From: Solirubrobacterales bacterium
GTDB taxonomy: Bacteria > Actinomycetota > Thermoleophilia > Solirubrobacterales > Solirubrobacteraceae
Assembly (NCBI GenBank): GCA_019241635.1
Contig: JAFAWR010000137.1
Coordinates: forward strand, 1 to 40,464
Reading direction: 5' to 3'
Length of the DNA: 40,464 nt
Part shown: in pieces, positions 23,496 to 35,254 of the stretch
Numbering within the stretch: the stretch's first letter is position 1
Layout: each line of letters opens with the position of its first letter
Translations under genes and position numbers: made by a program
The notes under the pieces: model-generated
What the model was told of the DNA's origin: nothing
Seen by the model: the letters and a program-made list of their open reading frames with translations, nothing else
Database searches by the model: none

Positions 23496-23555
23496 GTAGT
23501 CCCATCACCCAAAGCAGAGTCATAGAAAAAGCCCCGATTTACGGAGCTTTCGTAG

Positions 23556-23599
23556 AGCCGACGCGGGGACTCGAACCCCGGACCCCTTCATTACGAGTG
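23556..23599. repeat. Right attachment site inside tRNA-Thr
   Basis: This is the second copy of the exact 44-bp repeat. It overlaps the 3' part of the tRNA gene up to the anticodon stem. Crossover within the core would regenerate an intact tRNA on excision. Confidence 0.9.
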
Positions 23600-23628
23600 A
23601 AGTGCTCTACCAGCTGAGCTACGTCGGC
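23557..23628 (-). tRNA. tRNA-Thr(CGU)
   Basis: The reverse strand folds as a 72-base cloverleaf: acceptor GCCGACG with CGTCGGC, D-arm GCTC-GAGC with loop AGCTGGTA, anticodon arm CTTCA-TGAAG with loop CTCGTAA, variable loop GGGTC, and T-arm CGGGG-CCCCG with loop TTCGAGT. The anticodon is CGU, reading ACG threonine codons. CCA is not encoded. Its 3' part was supplied by the integrated element. Confidence 0.96.
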
Positions 23629-23738
23629 GTCCGACGGCCAGTCTACCCGCGCACACGACCGCGCCTCGCCCCGCAGAGCCACCTAAACGCTGCGCCGGGG
23701 GGCCGGATGTGCTCCGCGACCAATGCGAAGATGGACTC

Positions 23739-24086
23739 ATGGCGTACGTCAGAGTCAGCGCGGCCGACATCGACCCAACCCCGGGGCCGCATCCCGCGGC
23801 GAGCCAGTTCGACAAGGGCGTGGGAGAGGCTCTCGGTATCCGGGGGTTCGGGCTCTATCAGGTTGAGCTCCCGCCCCATGGAGAGACAGTCCGTCACGAC
23901 CACATCGACGACGGGGCTGAGGACGTGTACGCAGTGATCAGGGGAACGGGAACAGTCATCGTCGACGACCAGCCGGTCCCGATTCTGCCCGGCGAGTTCA
24001 TTGCCGTGACGCCCGCCTCGTCGCGGCACGTTCGCGCCGGTGATGATGGCCTTGTCTTCATCGCCGTCTGCGCCTCGCCGAGTTGA
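23739..24086 (+). CDS. Cupin domain protein
   Basis: The 115-residue single-domain cupin starts at MAYVRVSAADIDPTPG; an upstream frame extension (11 codons) overlaps the tRNA side and lacks conservation. Motif 1 is VRHDHIDDGAEDVYAVIRG (His, His, Glu as metal ligands) and motif 2 is PGEFIAVTPASSRHV with the last His. The product is a soluble metal-binding barrel, with no reaction deduced. It stands alone between the tRNA and the convergent acetyltransferase gene. Confidence 0.88.
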   Translation: MAYVRVSAADIDPTPGPHPAASQFDKGVGEALGIRGFGLYQVELPPHGETVRHDHIDDGAEDVYAVIRGTGTVIVDDQPVPILPGEFIAVTPASSRHVRAGDDGLVFIAVCASPS

Positions 24087-24137
24087 TCCGGCAGCGCCTC
24101 CGCCTGACCGGCGCACGCCGCCCGAAACGCGAACGCG

Positions 24138-24755
24138 TCAGCGAACCGTAGGCAAACCCAGTTGCTCGGCGCGAACCCGCCAGTCCTCGGCGAGGATGGC
24201 CCACCGCTCGTGGTCGCGCCAGCGGCCGCTGATCTTCAGGTAGCGCGGTGAGAAACCTTCGCGGGAGAAGCCGGCGCCGCGGGCCAGGGCGATCGAGGCG
24301 TGGTTTCCCGGCTGGATGTTGGCCTCGATGCGGTGCAGCCGCAACCCCAGGAAGGCCTCGCGCAGGACGAGCTCGAGGCCTTCGCGCATGTACCCCTGGC
24401 GGGCGTAGGCGCTCGCGACGGCGTAGCCGAGGTAGGCGCTCTGGAGCGAGCCGCGCGTGATGTGCGACAGATTGAAGAAGCCGAGGATCGCTCGGTCCTC
24501 GCGCCGGCAGGCCAGCATGGCTTGGAAGTCGGGCCGACGGGAGTCGACCAGGTAGGCCTCGAACGCCTCCTCGTCGGTGGGGGCCGTGGCCCAGGGGCGG
24601 TGGAAGCCGCGGCTGGCGCGCATTAGCGCGACAAACTCCCCTCGATCCGAGCGCTCTGGGGCACGCAGGTACACGCGGCCGGCGGCTGGGGCCTCGCCTT
24701 GCGGCCCGGCGCCATCCGCCGGTTTCGAGGATGCGAGGCCGTCCTGCGAGGTCAT
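24138..24755 (-). CDS. GNAT acetyltransferase, RimJ/RimL-like
   Basis: The 205-residue protein starts at an ATG that overlaps the stop of the upstream holB gene (ATGA). A Pro/Ala/Gly-rich lead of about 25 residues precedes the GNAT fold (RVYLRAPERSDRGEFVALMR, ILGFFNLSHI, AYLGYAVASAYARQGYMREG as acetyl-CoA loop, LHRIEANIQPGNHASIALARG, GFSREGF). This order matches RimJ/RimL N-acetyltransferases of ribosomal proteins and related antibiotic-modifying enzymes. Linkage to holB is probably organisational only. Substrate is not determined. Confidence 0.9.
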   Translation of the reverse strand: MTSQDGLASSKPADGAGPQGEAPAAGRVYLRAPERSDRGEFVALMRASRGFHRPWATAPTDEEAFEAYLVDSRRPDFQAMLACRREDRAILGFFNLSHITRGSLQSAYLGYAVASAYARQGYMREGLELVLREAFLGLRLHRIEANIQPGNHASIALARGAGFSREGFSPRYLKISGRWRDHERWAILAEDWRVRAEQLGLPTVR

Positions 24756-25864
24756 GCCGCGAGCAGCCGCTCCAAGCGATACCCGAGCGATTCGCATGCC
24801 AGGTCCTCCGATACGTTGAGCTGAAAGCGCAGGCGGGTGTCCTCCACCGCCTCGACCGCCGCCCGCAGGCGCTGCGGGTCCGGTCCGGCGTCGGACTCGA
24901 GCGCGGCGCGCCGGTCCGCGTTCCGAACCATGTCGCCGGCGCCCCAGGCGAGACACGCGAGATCGGCGTACCACAGGGCGACCACCTGGAGCGCGAGGTC
25001 GAGCGCCGCCGTCTCGACCCGCCGGCGCGCCCGCCGGATGCGCTCGGTCCACTCGGTCTCGATCCGCTTGCGCTCCTTGCGCGGATAGAGCTCGATGTCC
25101 TCGAGCGCGCGGGTTTCTAGCTGCGCCCGCACCGTCTCCCCGCGCGCCCGCACCGCCGCGAGCACGCCGGTCCAGGGTCGGCTCCGCGCCATCTCGCCGA
25201 GCGACAGCGCGGAGCGCGCGTATTGCTCCGCGGCCGCCCGGAGCGCGCGCCCCTCGGACCCGGCGAGCTCACGCGCGAGCTCGCCGTCGCCCAGGGCCAG
25301 CCGGGCGCAGGCCAGCGCGGCGCCCCGGTCCTCACCCAGTGACTCGAGCGCCGCCGCGGTCTCCTCGACCGAGGGCGCGTCGAAGCGAACCAGCTGGCAT
25401 CGCGAGGTGATCGTCGGGAGCACCTCGGCCATCCGGTCCGACAGGAGGATCAGATGCACGAACGAGGCCGGCTCCTCGAGCGTCTTGAGCATCCGGTTGG
25501 CCGCCTCGTCCCCGAGCTCGTCGACCCGCTCGATCACGAACACCCGGCAGGTGGCCTCGAACGGGGTCTTCGACGCCGCCGAGACCACCGGCCCGTCGAT
25601 GTCGCTGACCAGGATCTCGTGCGCGCCGCTCGGCGCGACCCAGGTCAGGTCGGGATGAGCGCCCGAGGCGACTCGAGCCCGCGCGCTCTCCGGGTCCGGC
25701 GAGTCCACCGCGAGCAGCTCGGCGGCCAGCGCGCGCGCCGCCGCACGTTTGCCGGCGCCGCCCGGCCCGTAGAAGAGATAGGCGTGCGACGCCTGGCCAC
25801 CCGCCGCCAGCGCCGGCTCGAGCACGGCCCGGGCATGAGGGTGGCGCTCCAGCTCTACCAGCAT
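24752..25864 (-). CDS. holB: DNA polymerase III subunit delta'
   Basis: The 370-residue AAA+ protein is part of the clamp loader. Walker A is GPGGAGK (33-39), the HPDL step follows at 70-73, then VFVIERVDELGDEAANRMLKTLEEP (Walker B region) and TITSRCQLVRF with the SRC motif at 154-156. The four-cysteine zinc module that usually lies between Walker A and HPDL in delta' is absent (the region reads ESARARVASGAHPDL). Its start is divergent from thymidylate kinase across 41 bp; tmk and holB neighbours are classic, but here they are transcribed apart. The C-terminal collar domain is Arg/Ala-rich. Confidence 0.9.
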   Translation of the reverse strand: MLVELERHPHARAVLEPALAAGGQASHAYLFYGPGGAGKRAAARALAAELLAVDSPDPESARARVASGAHPDLTWVAPSGAHEILVSDIDGPVVSAASKTPFEATCRVFVIERVDELGDEAANRMLKTLEEPASFVHLILLSDRMAEVLPTITSRCQLVRFDAPSVEETAAALESLGEDRGAALACARLALGDGELARELAGSEGRALRAAAEQYARSALSLGEMARSRPWTGVLAAVRARGETVRAQLETRALEDIELYPRKERKRIETEWTERIRRARRRVETAALDLALQVVALWYADLACLAWGAGDMVRNADRRAALESDAGPDPQRLRAAVEAVEDTRLRFQLNVSEDLACESLGYRLERLLAA

Positions 25865-25905
25865 TCCCCGATCGTAGTGGGCGGTAGGGTCGTGAGCGAA
25901 CCACG

Positions 25906-26544
25906 ATGAACCGCGGGCGGCTGATCACGATCGAAGGCATCGACGGGGCGGGCAAGACGACGCTGGCCGCCGGGCTGCTCGACGCCCTGATCAGCCGCGG
26001 CCTGGACATCAAGCTGCTGCGCGAGCCCGGAGGGGTGGCCGCCGCGGAGCGGATCCGCGAGCTGGTCATCGACCCTGACCTTCACGTCACCGCGCGGACC
26101 GAGGCGCTGCTCTATGCCGCGGCGCGGGCACAGCTCGTCGAGGAGGCGATCGAGCCTTCCCTGAACGCCGGCACCTGGCTGCTCCTCGACCGGTTCATCG
26201 ATTCCTCGCTGGCCTACCAGGGCGGGGGTCGCGAGCTCGGGATCGACGCGGTGCGCGCGATCAACGACTTCGCGATCCGGACCGCCCAGCCTGACCGCAC
26301 GCTCCTGCTCCTGATCGATCCTCAACGAGGCCGCAGCCGCTCGCAATCGCGCGGCCGAGCTCCCGACCGCCTCGAGCGCGAGCACGACGACTTCTTCGAG
26401 CGCACACTCGCCGCCTACCTCGAGCTGTCATCACAGGACCCGGAGCGGATCCGAAAGATCGACGCCGGCCAGCCGCCCGATCAGGTCCTCGCCGCTGCGC
26501 TCGTCGAACTCGCCGACCTGCTCCCGGACGTCGCTGCGGCCTAG
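25906..26544 (+). CDS. tmk: Thymidylate kinase
   Basis: The 212-residue enzyme phosphorylates dTMP to dTDP. The P-loop is GIDGAGKTT (11-19), followed by LREPGG, the DRF motif at 95-97 with SSLAYQGGGR, and a LID region rich in Arg/Ser. It ends convergently with galE: the two stop codons share the palindromic CTAG. The 5' neighbour is holB in the opposite direction, supporting the assignment. Length is normal for bacterial Tmk. Confidence 0.93.
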   Translation: MNRGRLITIEGIDGAGKTTLAAGLLDALISRGLDIKLLREPGGVAAAERIRELVIDPDLHVTARTEALLYAAARAQLVEEAIEPSLNAGTWLLLDRFIDSSLAYQGGGRELGIDAVRAINDFAIRTAQPDRTLLLLIDPQRGRSRSQSRGRAPDRLEREHDDFFERTLAAYLELSSQDPERIRKIDAGQPPDQVLAAALVELADLLPDVAAA

Positions 26545-27515
26545 TCTCCGTACCCGTCTGGATGCGCCTGAGCAAAGGCCCAGGCGTCCTCGATCATCGC
26601 CTCGAGTGTCTTGCTCGGCTCCCAGCCGAGCTCGGCCTTGATCCGGTCACTGGCTGCGACGAGCACCGGGGGATCACCCGGCCGGCGCTCCGCCTCGCGC
26701 GCGTGTATCTGCCTCCCGGTCACGGACTGCGCGGTCTCGATCACCTGGCGGACCGAGTATCCACTCCCGGTGCCGAGGTTGAATACCTTGTGCTCGTCCT
26801 CGCTGGTCGCCTCGAGCGCCAGCAGATGCGCGACTGCCAGGTCGTCGATGTGGATGTAGTCGCGCACCGCGGTGCCGTCGTCGGTCGGATAGTCCGTGCC
26901 GTAGATGTTGACCTCAGGCGAGGCACCGAGCGCGGCCCGAAGAATGTTGGGAATCAGGTGAGTCTCCGGGTCGTGGTCCTCGCCCAGGCCGCCGCTTGCC
27001 CCCGCGACGTTGAAATAGCGAAGGCTGACCGCCCCGAGGCCGTGGGCGCGGCAGAAGTCGCCGATCATCAGGTCCACGCTCAGCTTCGATGCGCCGTAGG
27101 CGTTGACCGGCCTCGGCTCGGCCGTCTCGCGGATCGGCGTCTCGTCCGGCTCGCCGTACACCGCACAGGTCGAGGAGAAGACCAGGCGGCGGACGCCCGC
27201 GCTATCCATGGCCTCGAGCAGGTTCAGCGTGCCGCCTACGTTGGTCCGGTAGTACCGCTCGGGATGGCTGACCGACTCGGACACGAGCGCGAGGGCGGCG
27301 AAATGGAGAACGCCGTCGAGCTCGGGCGTCACGACGTCCCCGAGCGCGTCGCGATCGAGCAGATCCCCCACGACCAGCCGCGCGCCCGGCGGGACCGCGG
27401 CCCGGTGGCCGTTTTCGAGGTTGTCGAACACGACCACCTCGTGCCCCGCGTCAAGCAGATGCTTGGCGACGATCGACCCGATGTACCCGGCGCCACCGGT
27501 GACCAGCAGCTTCAT
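26541..27515 (-). CDS. galE: UDP-glucose 4-epimerase
   Basis: The 324-residue protein starts at MKLLVTGGAGYIGS, giving the NAD-binding G-x-x-G-x-x-G at 7-13. Catalytic residues fit GalE: Ser/Thr at 115-116 (FSSTCAVYG), Tyr140 and Lys144 (AYGASK). RYFNVAGA and the C-terminal RPGDPP motif are also typical. It interconverts UDP-glucose and UDP-galactose for cell-wall and exopolysaccharide synthesis. An upstream frame extension of more than 100 codons overlaps the nrdJ leader and is not part of the protein. Confidence 0.93.
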   Translation of the reverse strand: MKLLVTGGAGYIGSIVAKHLLDAGHEVVVFDNLENGHRAAVPPGARLVVGDLLDRDALGDVVTPELDGVLHFAALALVSESVSHPERYYRTNVGGTLNLLEAMDSAGVRRLVFSSTCAVYGEPDETPIRETAEPRPVNAYGASKLSVDLMIGDFCRAHGLGAVSLRYFNVAGASGGLGEDHDPETHLIPNILRAALGASPEVNIYGTDYPTDDGTAVRDYIHIDDLAVAHLLALEATSEDEHKVFNLGTGSGYSVRQVIETAQSVTGRQIHAREAERRPGDPPVLVAASDRIKAELGWEPSKTLEAMIEDAWAFAQAHPDGYGD

Positions 27516-27589
27516 TCCTGGGTCGCCCACGGGTCGAGATCTGGCATCGGCATGGGAATAGCACAGACGGTCGCAGAGAGCGGGTTTGG

Positions 27590-27722
27590 GGCGGTGGGCG
27601 AAGTAAAATTGAGACAGAATCTTCACGGTCCGCCAGCTCCCCGGCGGCCAGCTTTTCCGTCCGGGGCCCCTGCCACCATTCGCTGCCCGCTCGGCTGACA
27701 AAAAGCCGGGCAAGAGCAGGGG
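27590..27722 (+). promoter_or_regulatory. Structured 5' leader of nrdJ, candidate attenuator
   Basis: CCGCC (27630-27634) can pair with GGCGG at 27590-27594 or with GGCGG at 27643-27647. The second choice is followed by CCAGCTTTT, a terminator-like ending, so the two stems look like antiterminator and terminator. Further down CCCCTGC (27667-27673) pairs with GCAGGGG (27716-27722) around an inner hairpin. The ribosome binding site (GAGAGGAG) lies free behind it. No B12-box consensus is seen, so a cobalamin riboswitch is not claimed. Confidence 0.4.
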
Positions 27723-27753
27723 AAATTGCGGAAAACGAGAGGAGCAGTACGGC

Positions 27754-31818
<4,065 letters not shown>

Positions 31819-31855
31819 TAGCCGCGAGCGCCGCCGAGAGCCGCTACCGCCGCGG

Positions 31856-32620
31856 TTAGCCGACGCGCTGCGCCACCGCGCGCCCGTCCGGCGTCACCGT
31901 GTAGGCGACGTGCACGACGCTACCTAGCTCGAGGCCGTGGGTGAGGGCGGGGTGACCGGCCGTCTGGAAGGTGAAAACGCGCGCCAAGGTGGTCTGCCGC
32001 TCGACGACGCCGGCGAGCAGGTGGTAGGGCTTGTAGGTCCGGCTCGAGGCGTCGGGGGCGCCGTCGTCAAGCCAGCCGGCGCCACCGTTCGGGTTGCCGC
32101 CGCCGCCACCGTCTGAGGTGCCGAAGAAGCGTCCGTCGATGTCCATGAAGATGTGGACGCCCGCGTCGTCGTAGAAGGTGACCTCGTTCGCGCCGTGACC
32201 CCGGCCCCGGGCGATCAGGTGCTCGGCCAGGAGCTGGGCGATGACGCCGGCGTCGTTGGGAACGCCGGCGGCGACCGGCCACAGGCCGGCCTGTGAGAGC
32301 ACTGCGGCGACCGAGCCCGAGCAGTCGAACCCGATCCGCCGGCCGTTGTAGCCCGGACCCTTGATCCCGATGCTGGCGACGCCCGCGTCGGCATGACCGC
32401 CGCCGTAGACGTACGGATAGTCGCCGGCGGTCACGGAGTCGGCGGCCGCGGCCAGGGCCTGGACGACCGGCATCCGGCTTCCCGCCGCCTGGATCGCGAA
32501 GGTCCGCCCGAACACTCCGAGCAGGGTCCCGGACACCTGACCGTGGACCGTCGCCGCCGAGGCGGTGGCGGACAGGGCCAGCGTGCCGAGCAGCGCGCAC
32601 AGGGTGACCAAACGCTTCAT
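31856..32620 (-). CDS. Secreted NlpC/P60-like cysteine peptidase
   Basis: The 254-residue protein has a signal peptide (MKRLVTLCALLGTLALSATA, cut near ASA). The mature part contains YPYVYGGGHA and GFDCSGSVAAVLSQAGL with Cys100 as nucleophile, and AGVHIFMDIDG with the candidate His. This is the pattern of the NlpC/P60 peptidoglycan hydrolase group. A glycine-rich loop and a C-terminal beta-rich tail of about 60 residues follow. A related gene lies 527 bp upstream in the same direction. It converges on nrdJ with a 37-bp gap. The substrate is probably cell-wall peptide stems. Confidence 0.8.
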   Translation of the reverse strand: MKRLVTLCALLGTLALSATASAATVHGQVSGTLLGVFGRTFAIQAAGSRMPVVQALAAAADSVTAGDYPYVYGGGHADAGVASIGIKGPGYNGRRIGFDCSGSVAAVLSQAGLWPVAAGVPNDAGVIAQLLAEHLIARGRGHGANEVTFYDDAGVHIFMDIDGRFFGTSDGGGGGNPNGGAGWLDDGAPDASSRTYKPYHLLAGVVERQTTLARVFTFQTAGHPALTHGLELGSVVHVAYTVTPDGRAVAQRVG

Positions 32621-33147
32621 CCGTCAGTTCCATCGGCGGCTCGGCCATCCCACCTGATGTCTGATTTCAGACCGAGCCCAGCGCCGGAACCCGAGAAAAC
32701 GCCGCGAGGACGGGCGATCCGGGCGCATCGAGCCCGCCGTGCGCGTCCAAGCGGTCCTGGACGCGCGCACCATCCGCGCGGCAGTCCCGCCGACCGCGGC
32801 GGACTGTCCCCTCCGGAGAGCACCGCCTGACCCACAAGCCACGCCAGCCGCCGGACCTGACGGATATCGGCAAGGGGCGCCTGGCGCGACTTTCGCGCCA
32901 CTCGCGCCGCTTGGATCCACGAGTGGCGAGATCAGTCGCGCATAGCCCGCGTTCCGCGCCGCTCGCTCCGCGTCGGTCCGCGAGTGGCGAGAAACTCCCT
33001 ACCGGAAAGAGGTCCATCATGCGGTCGGGGCACCGAGCCGATGCCGGCGTCCGCGATCAAGCGACGCGGAGCACGCAGATCGCTCATACCACGGCCGAGC
33101 GCCGTCACGCCACGGCCGAGCGGCCCCCACCCACGTTCAGAAGCCGG
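32621..33147. other. Gene-free region with palindrome and two alternative hairpins
   Basis: No gene is recognised. GTCTGATTTCAGAC at 32659-32672 is a perfect palindrome 39 bp upstream of the peptidase start. TGGCGCGA/TCGCGCCA (32882-32900, 3-base loop) and CGCCACTCG/CGAGTGGCG (32896-32928) are perfect stems that share bases and exclude each other. CGAGTGGCGA recurs at 32981. The region may be a regulated leader. Confidence 0.5.
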
Positions 33148-34317
33148 CTACAGGCCGGCCGGGTGGCGCACGATGAAGCCGGTGAACTCGCCGCCGCCCT
33201 GCGACCACCGGGTCCCGTCCTCGGCCAGCGCCACGGTGTCGAACCGCCACCCGGCCACCTCCATCCACACGTGGCCGGCGTTGGCGTACACGGTTATCCA
33301 CCGGCCGGGTCCTGCCTCTCCCCAGGTCTCGAAGTCGCCCGAGACCATCGGCGAGGTGACCAGCCCGGCCGCCGCGAGCGCATAGCTGACCGACCCCGAG
33401 CAGTCATAGCCGTCGGCGTGGAACGAGGCATGCCCGCCGCCGTAGATATACGGAAGCGTGGCGATCGCGTTGCCGGCGGCGATGACCTCGCGCACCGCGG
33501 CCGGCGCTCCCGGCGGGGCCTGGACCATGCCGCCGGTGTCGATGGCGATCCCGCCGACGCCGGCGTTGCCGGTCACCGCCGCCCGGGCCGCGTCGGCTGC
33601 CGCCTTGGCCTCGAGCCGCCCGACGCGCGCGTTCAGATCGTGCAGCTTGGACTCATCGTTCCCGCGCACGCTGAGCTCGGAGATCTGCTCGTGGAGCAGC
33701 GCCGCCTGCAGAGCGGCGACGCCGTTGCGCTGCGCCAGGACCTGGGCGGTGAGGGTCTGATCGCGCCGCTCGAGCGTGTCCAGCAGCGCGGCCTGGCGGG
33801 CCACCGCGGCGCGGGCGGAGCGCGTCACCCCGACCACGTGCGCGTCCTGCTCGCCCATCCGGTGCAGGAAGCTCACCTGCTCGAGCAGATCGGTGAAGCC
33901 GTGGGCCTCGAGGATCACCGAGACGAGATTGGGCTGCCCCTGCTCGTAGCCGGCGACGAGATTGGCGGCCAGGGCATGGGTGGCGCTCTCCAGGCGGTTC
34001 TCGAGATCGACGAGATGATCACGCGCCTGGATCAGCGAGCGCTGGGCCTGGCCGAGCTCGGCCTCGCGGGCGCTCAGCGCGTGCTGCAATCTCGACAGCC
34101 GCTGGTTGGCGTCGGCCAGTCCGTGAGTGGTCAGCTGGATGCGCGATGTGTCGGCGGCGATCTGCGAGCGCAGCGAGACCGCGGCTGACTTGCCGGCGCT
34201 GATCTGACTCTGGAGGTCGCCGGCGCTGGTCGCGGGCAAGCCGCCCACCAGCAGCAGCGCGCACACGAGCCCCCAGGCGAGGGCGATGGTGCGGGATCGT
34301 GCGTGGGCTGATCGCAT
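33148..34317 (-). CDS. Secreted peptidoglycan hydrolase, coiled coil plus NlpC/P60-like domain
   Basis: From the ATG at 34317 the product has 389 residues; longer frames upstream are Arg/Pro-rich and lack a signal. The signal peptide (IALAWGLVCALLLVGGLPAT) is followed by a long coiled coil at about 35-215 (DLQSQISAGKSAAVSLRSQI, RLSRLQHALSAREAELGQAQ). A hydrolase domain has YIYGGGHA, Cys306 in YDCSGSVSYAL and His349 in AGHVWMEV. This is the layout of RipA/CwlO-type enzymes in division and growth. The coiled coil is probably the autoinhibitory or FtsEX-like interaction part. Confidence 0.85.
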   Translation of the reverse strand: MRSAHARSRTIALAWGLVCALLLVGGLPATSAGDLQSQISAGKSAAVSLRSQIAADTSRIQLTTHGLADANQRLSRLQHALSAREAELGQAQRSLIQARDHLVDLENRLESATHALAANLVAGYEQGQPNLVSVILEAHGFTDLLEQVSFLHRMGEQDAHVVGVTRSARAAVARQAALLDTLERRDQTLTAQVLAQRNGVAALQAALLHEQISELSVRGNDESKLHDLNARVGRLEAKAAADAARAAVTGNAGVGGIAIDTGGMVQAPPGAPAAVREVIAAGNAIATLPYIYGGGHASFHADGYDCSGSVSYALAAAGLVTSPMVSGDFETWGEAGPGRWITVYANAGHVWMEVAGWRFDTVALAEDGTRWSQGGGEFTGFIVRHPAGL

Positions 34318-34628
34318 GCGGGCACGGGTGCGCACCACGACGCTCGCGGACGCCCGTCGTGTCGGGCGCCGCGGTCGCGGCACAGCCCCCTGGATGGAAG
34401 CCGGCAGCACCCTAACAAGCGACCACGCCAGGCACCCACCAGATCCTGCCTCTGCAACGAATCGTGCACCGCCCGGTGCCGCCGACGGGGCGCCCGCGAC
34501 GACACGCCGCGCCACGGCCGCGCCCCCCACTCTTACAGAGCTCCGACGTTCGCCCGACGGTTCTCTTTCGGACGGCTCCGATCATTGCTACCGCAGCCAG
34601 AACTTCCCAGAGAAAGCGGAGCCCGAGA
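34318..34628. other. Divergent promoter region between hydrolase and small membrane gene
   Basis: No gene is recognised. At its right end GGCTCCG (34574-34580) can pair with CGGAGCC (34617-34623), which overlaps the likely ribosome binding site of the small gene. TTCTCT (34561-34566) can pair with AGAGAA (34609-34614). The two helices interleave as in a pseudoknot. Confidence 0.4.
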
Positions 34629-34820
34629 ATGTCCATCGTCATCGTCCTCAACATCGTCCTAGTCGCCCTGGTCATCGTCGGAATCGTCGGCGGGCTCGCC
34701 TGGAGCATCGCCAGCCAGGACCTCGACGCCCCCGCCGGCGTCAAGCGCAGCTCCCGCCGGCGTCGGCGCGCGAGCGCGCGGGCACAGTTCATCGGCCGGC
34801 CGGCCGACTTCCGCGCATAG
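34629..34820 (+). CDS. Small single-pass membrane protein, function unknown
   Basis: The 63-residue product is one hydrophobic helix (SIVIVLNIVLVALVIVGIVG, about 2-25) followed by a basic tail (KRSSRRRRRASARAQF). The N-terminus is most likely outside and the basic tail inside the cell. GCGGAG eight bases upstream acts as ribosome binding site and can be masked by a stem. Strong terminator-like hairpin at 34855-34881 follows, so the gene looks like a complete monocistronic unit. No family is recognised. Confidence 0.75.
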   Translation: MSIVIVLNIVLVALVIVGIVGGLAWSIASQDLDAPAGVKRSSRRRRRASARAQFIGRPADFRA

Positions 34821-34854
34821 AGCACCTCCTATCCCCACAGAGGTCTCTCGTGAG

Positions 34855-34881
34855 GGCCCGGCGCCGCGGCGGCGCCGGGCC
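34855..34881 (+). terminator. 12-bp GC hairpin terminator
   Basis: GGCCCGGCGCCG and CGGCGCCGGGCC form a perfect stem with a CGG loop, 35 bp past the small membrane gene's stop. Only TTC follows instead of a T-run, so termination strength is uncertain. Confidence 0.65.
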
Positions 34882-34991
34882 TTCGCGCATCTCGGGGCGC
34901 GACCCGGACCCGGTCCGTCCGACCCGGAGAGGATCTTTTCCGCGCGGCGGACTTTTCTTCCCGCTGATGCCGTTGGTGGCCATAGATAGCC

Positions 34992-35195
34992 ATGATGTGC
35001 GATCACTCAGGCACATACACAGGGGCCTCGCGGTACAGCCGCGAAGCGGGCGAACTGCGCCTGGTGCTGTTGTGCGATCGATGTGGGGCGGAACGTCAGG
35101 AGCTCGGGCGGCTGGATTACCGACCCGAGGTGTTGCTTCCCGGGGCACAGCCGGGAGCTGACGCAGCGTTGCTCGCGGAGCCGAAGGCCGCCTAA
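34992..35195 (+). CDS. Small zinc-ribbon-like protein
   Basis: The 67-residue protein has Cys-Asp-His near its start (MMCDHSGTYTG) and CDRCG at about 28-32, which together can bind one zinc. The rest is polar (ELRLVLLCDRCGAERQELGR) with an Ala-rich end. It starts at ATGATG, so either Met could be used. The same short layout is common in high-GC actinobacteria as an uncharacterised protein. It lies 60 bp before the GH63-like gene in the same direction. Confidence 0.7.
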   Translation: MMCDHSGTYTGASRYSREAGELRLVLLCDRCGAERQELGRLDYRPEVLLPGAQPGADAALLAEPKAA

Positions 35196-35254
35196 ACCCA
35201 CATAGGTCGGACGGCGGTACGCCACCCCGATCCTCCGTGCGAGGATCCCGTTGG

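Larger units (their letters stand above)
16689..23599. mobile_element. tRNA-Thr-targeted integrative element carrying an AbiE-type system
   Basis: A 44-bp direct repeat of the tRNA 3' part bounds 6.9 kb. A complete tyrosine integrase lies at the right end, transcribed away from the tRNA and about 100 bp from it. The element restores an intact tRNA gene on the right and leaves the displaced 3' fragment on the left. Cargo, left to right: a membrane protein of unknown function, a membrane protein plus Xre regulator, an AbiEi/AbiEii-like toxin-antitoxin pair and a small ORF. No replication, conjugation or capsid gene is seen, so it may be a small mobilisable or satellite-type island. Confidence 0.88.

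Noticed and set aside
24756-25052. Long N-terminal extension of the GNAT protein
   Set aside because: It overlaps holB in another frame. The ATG at 24755 overlaps the holB stop and precedes the fold directly.
27516-27753. Cobalamin riboswitch ahead of the B12-dependent reductase
   Set aside because: No B12-box-like consensus or GCCACTG core was found, only generic GC-rich stems. The region is reported as an unspecified leader instead.
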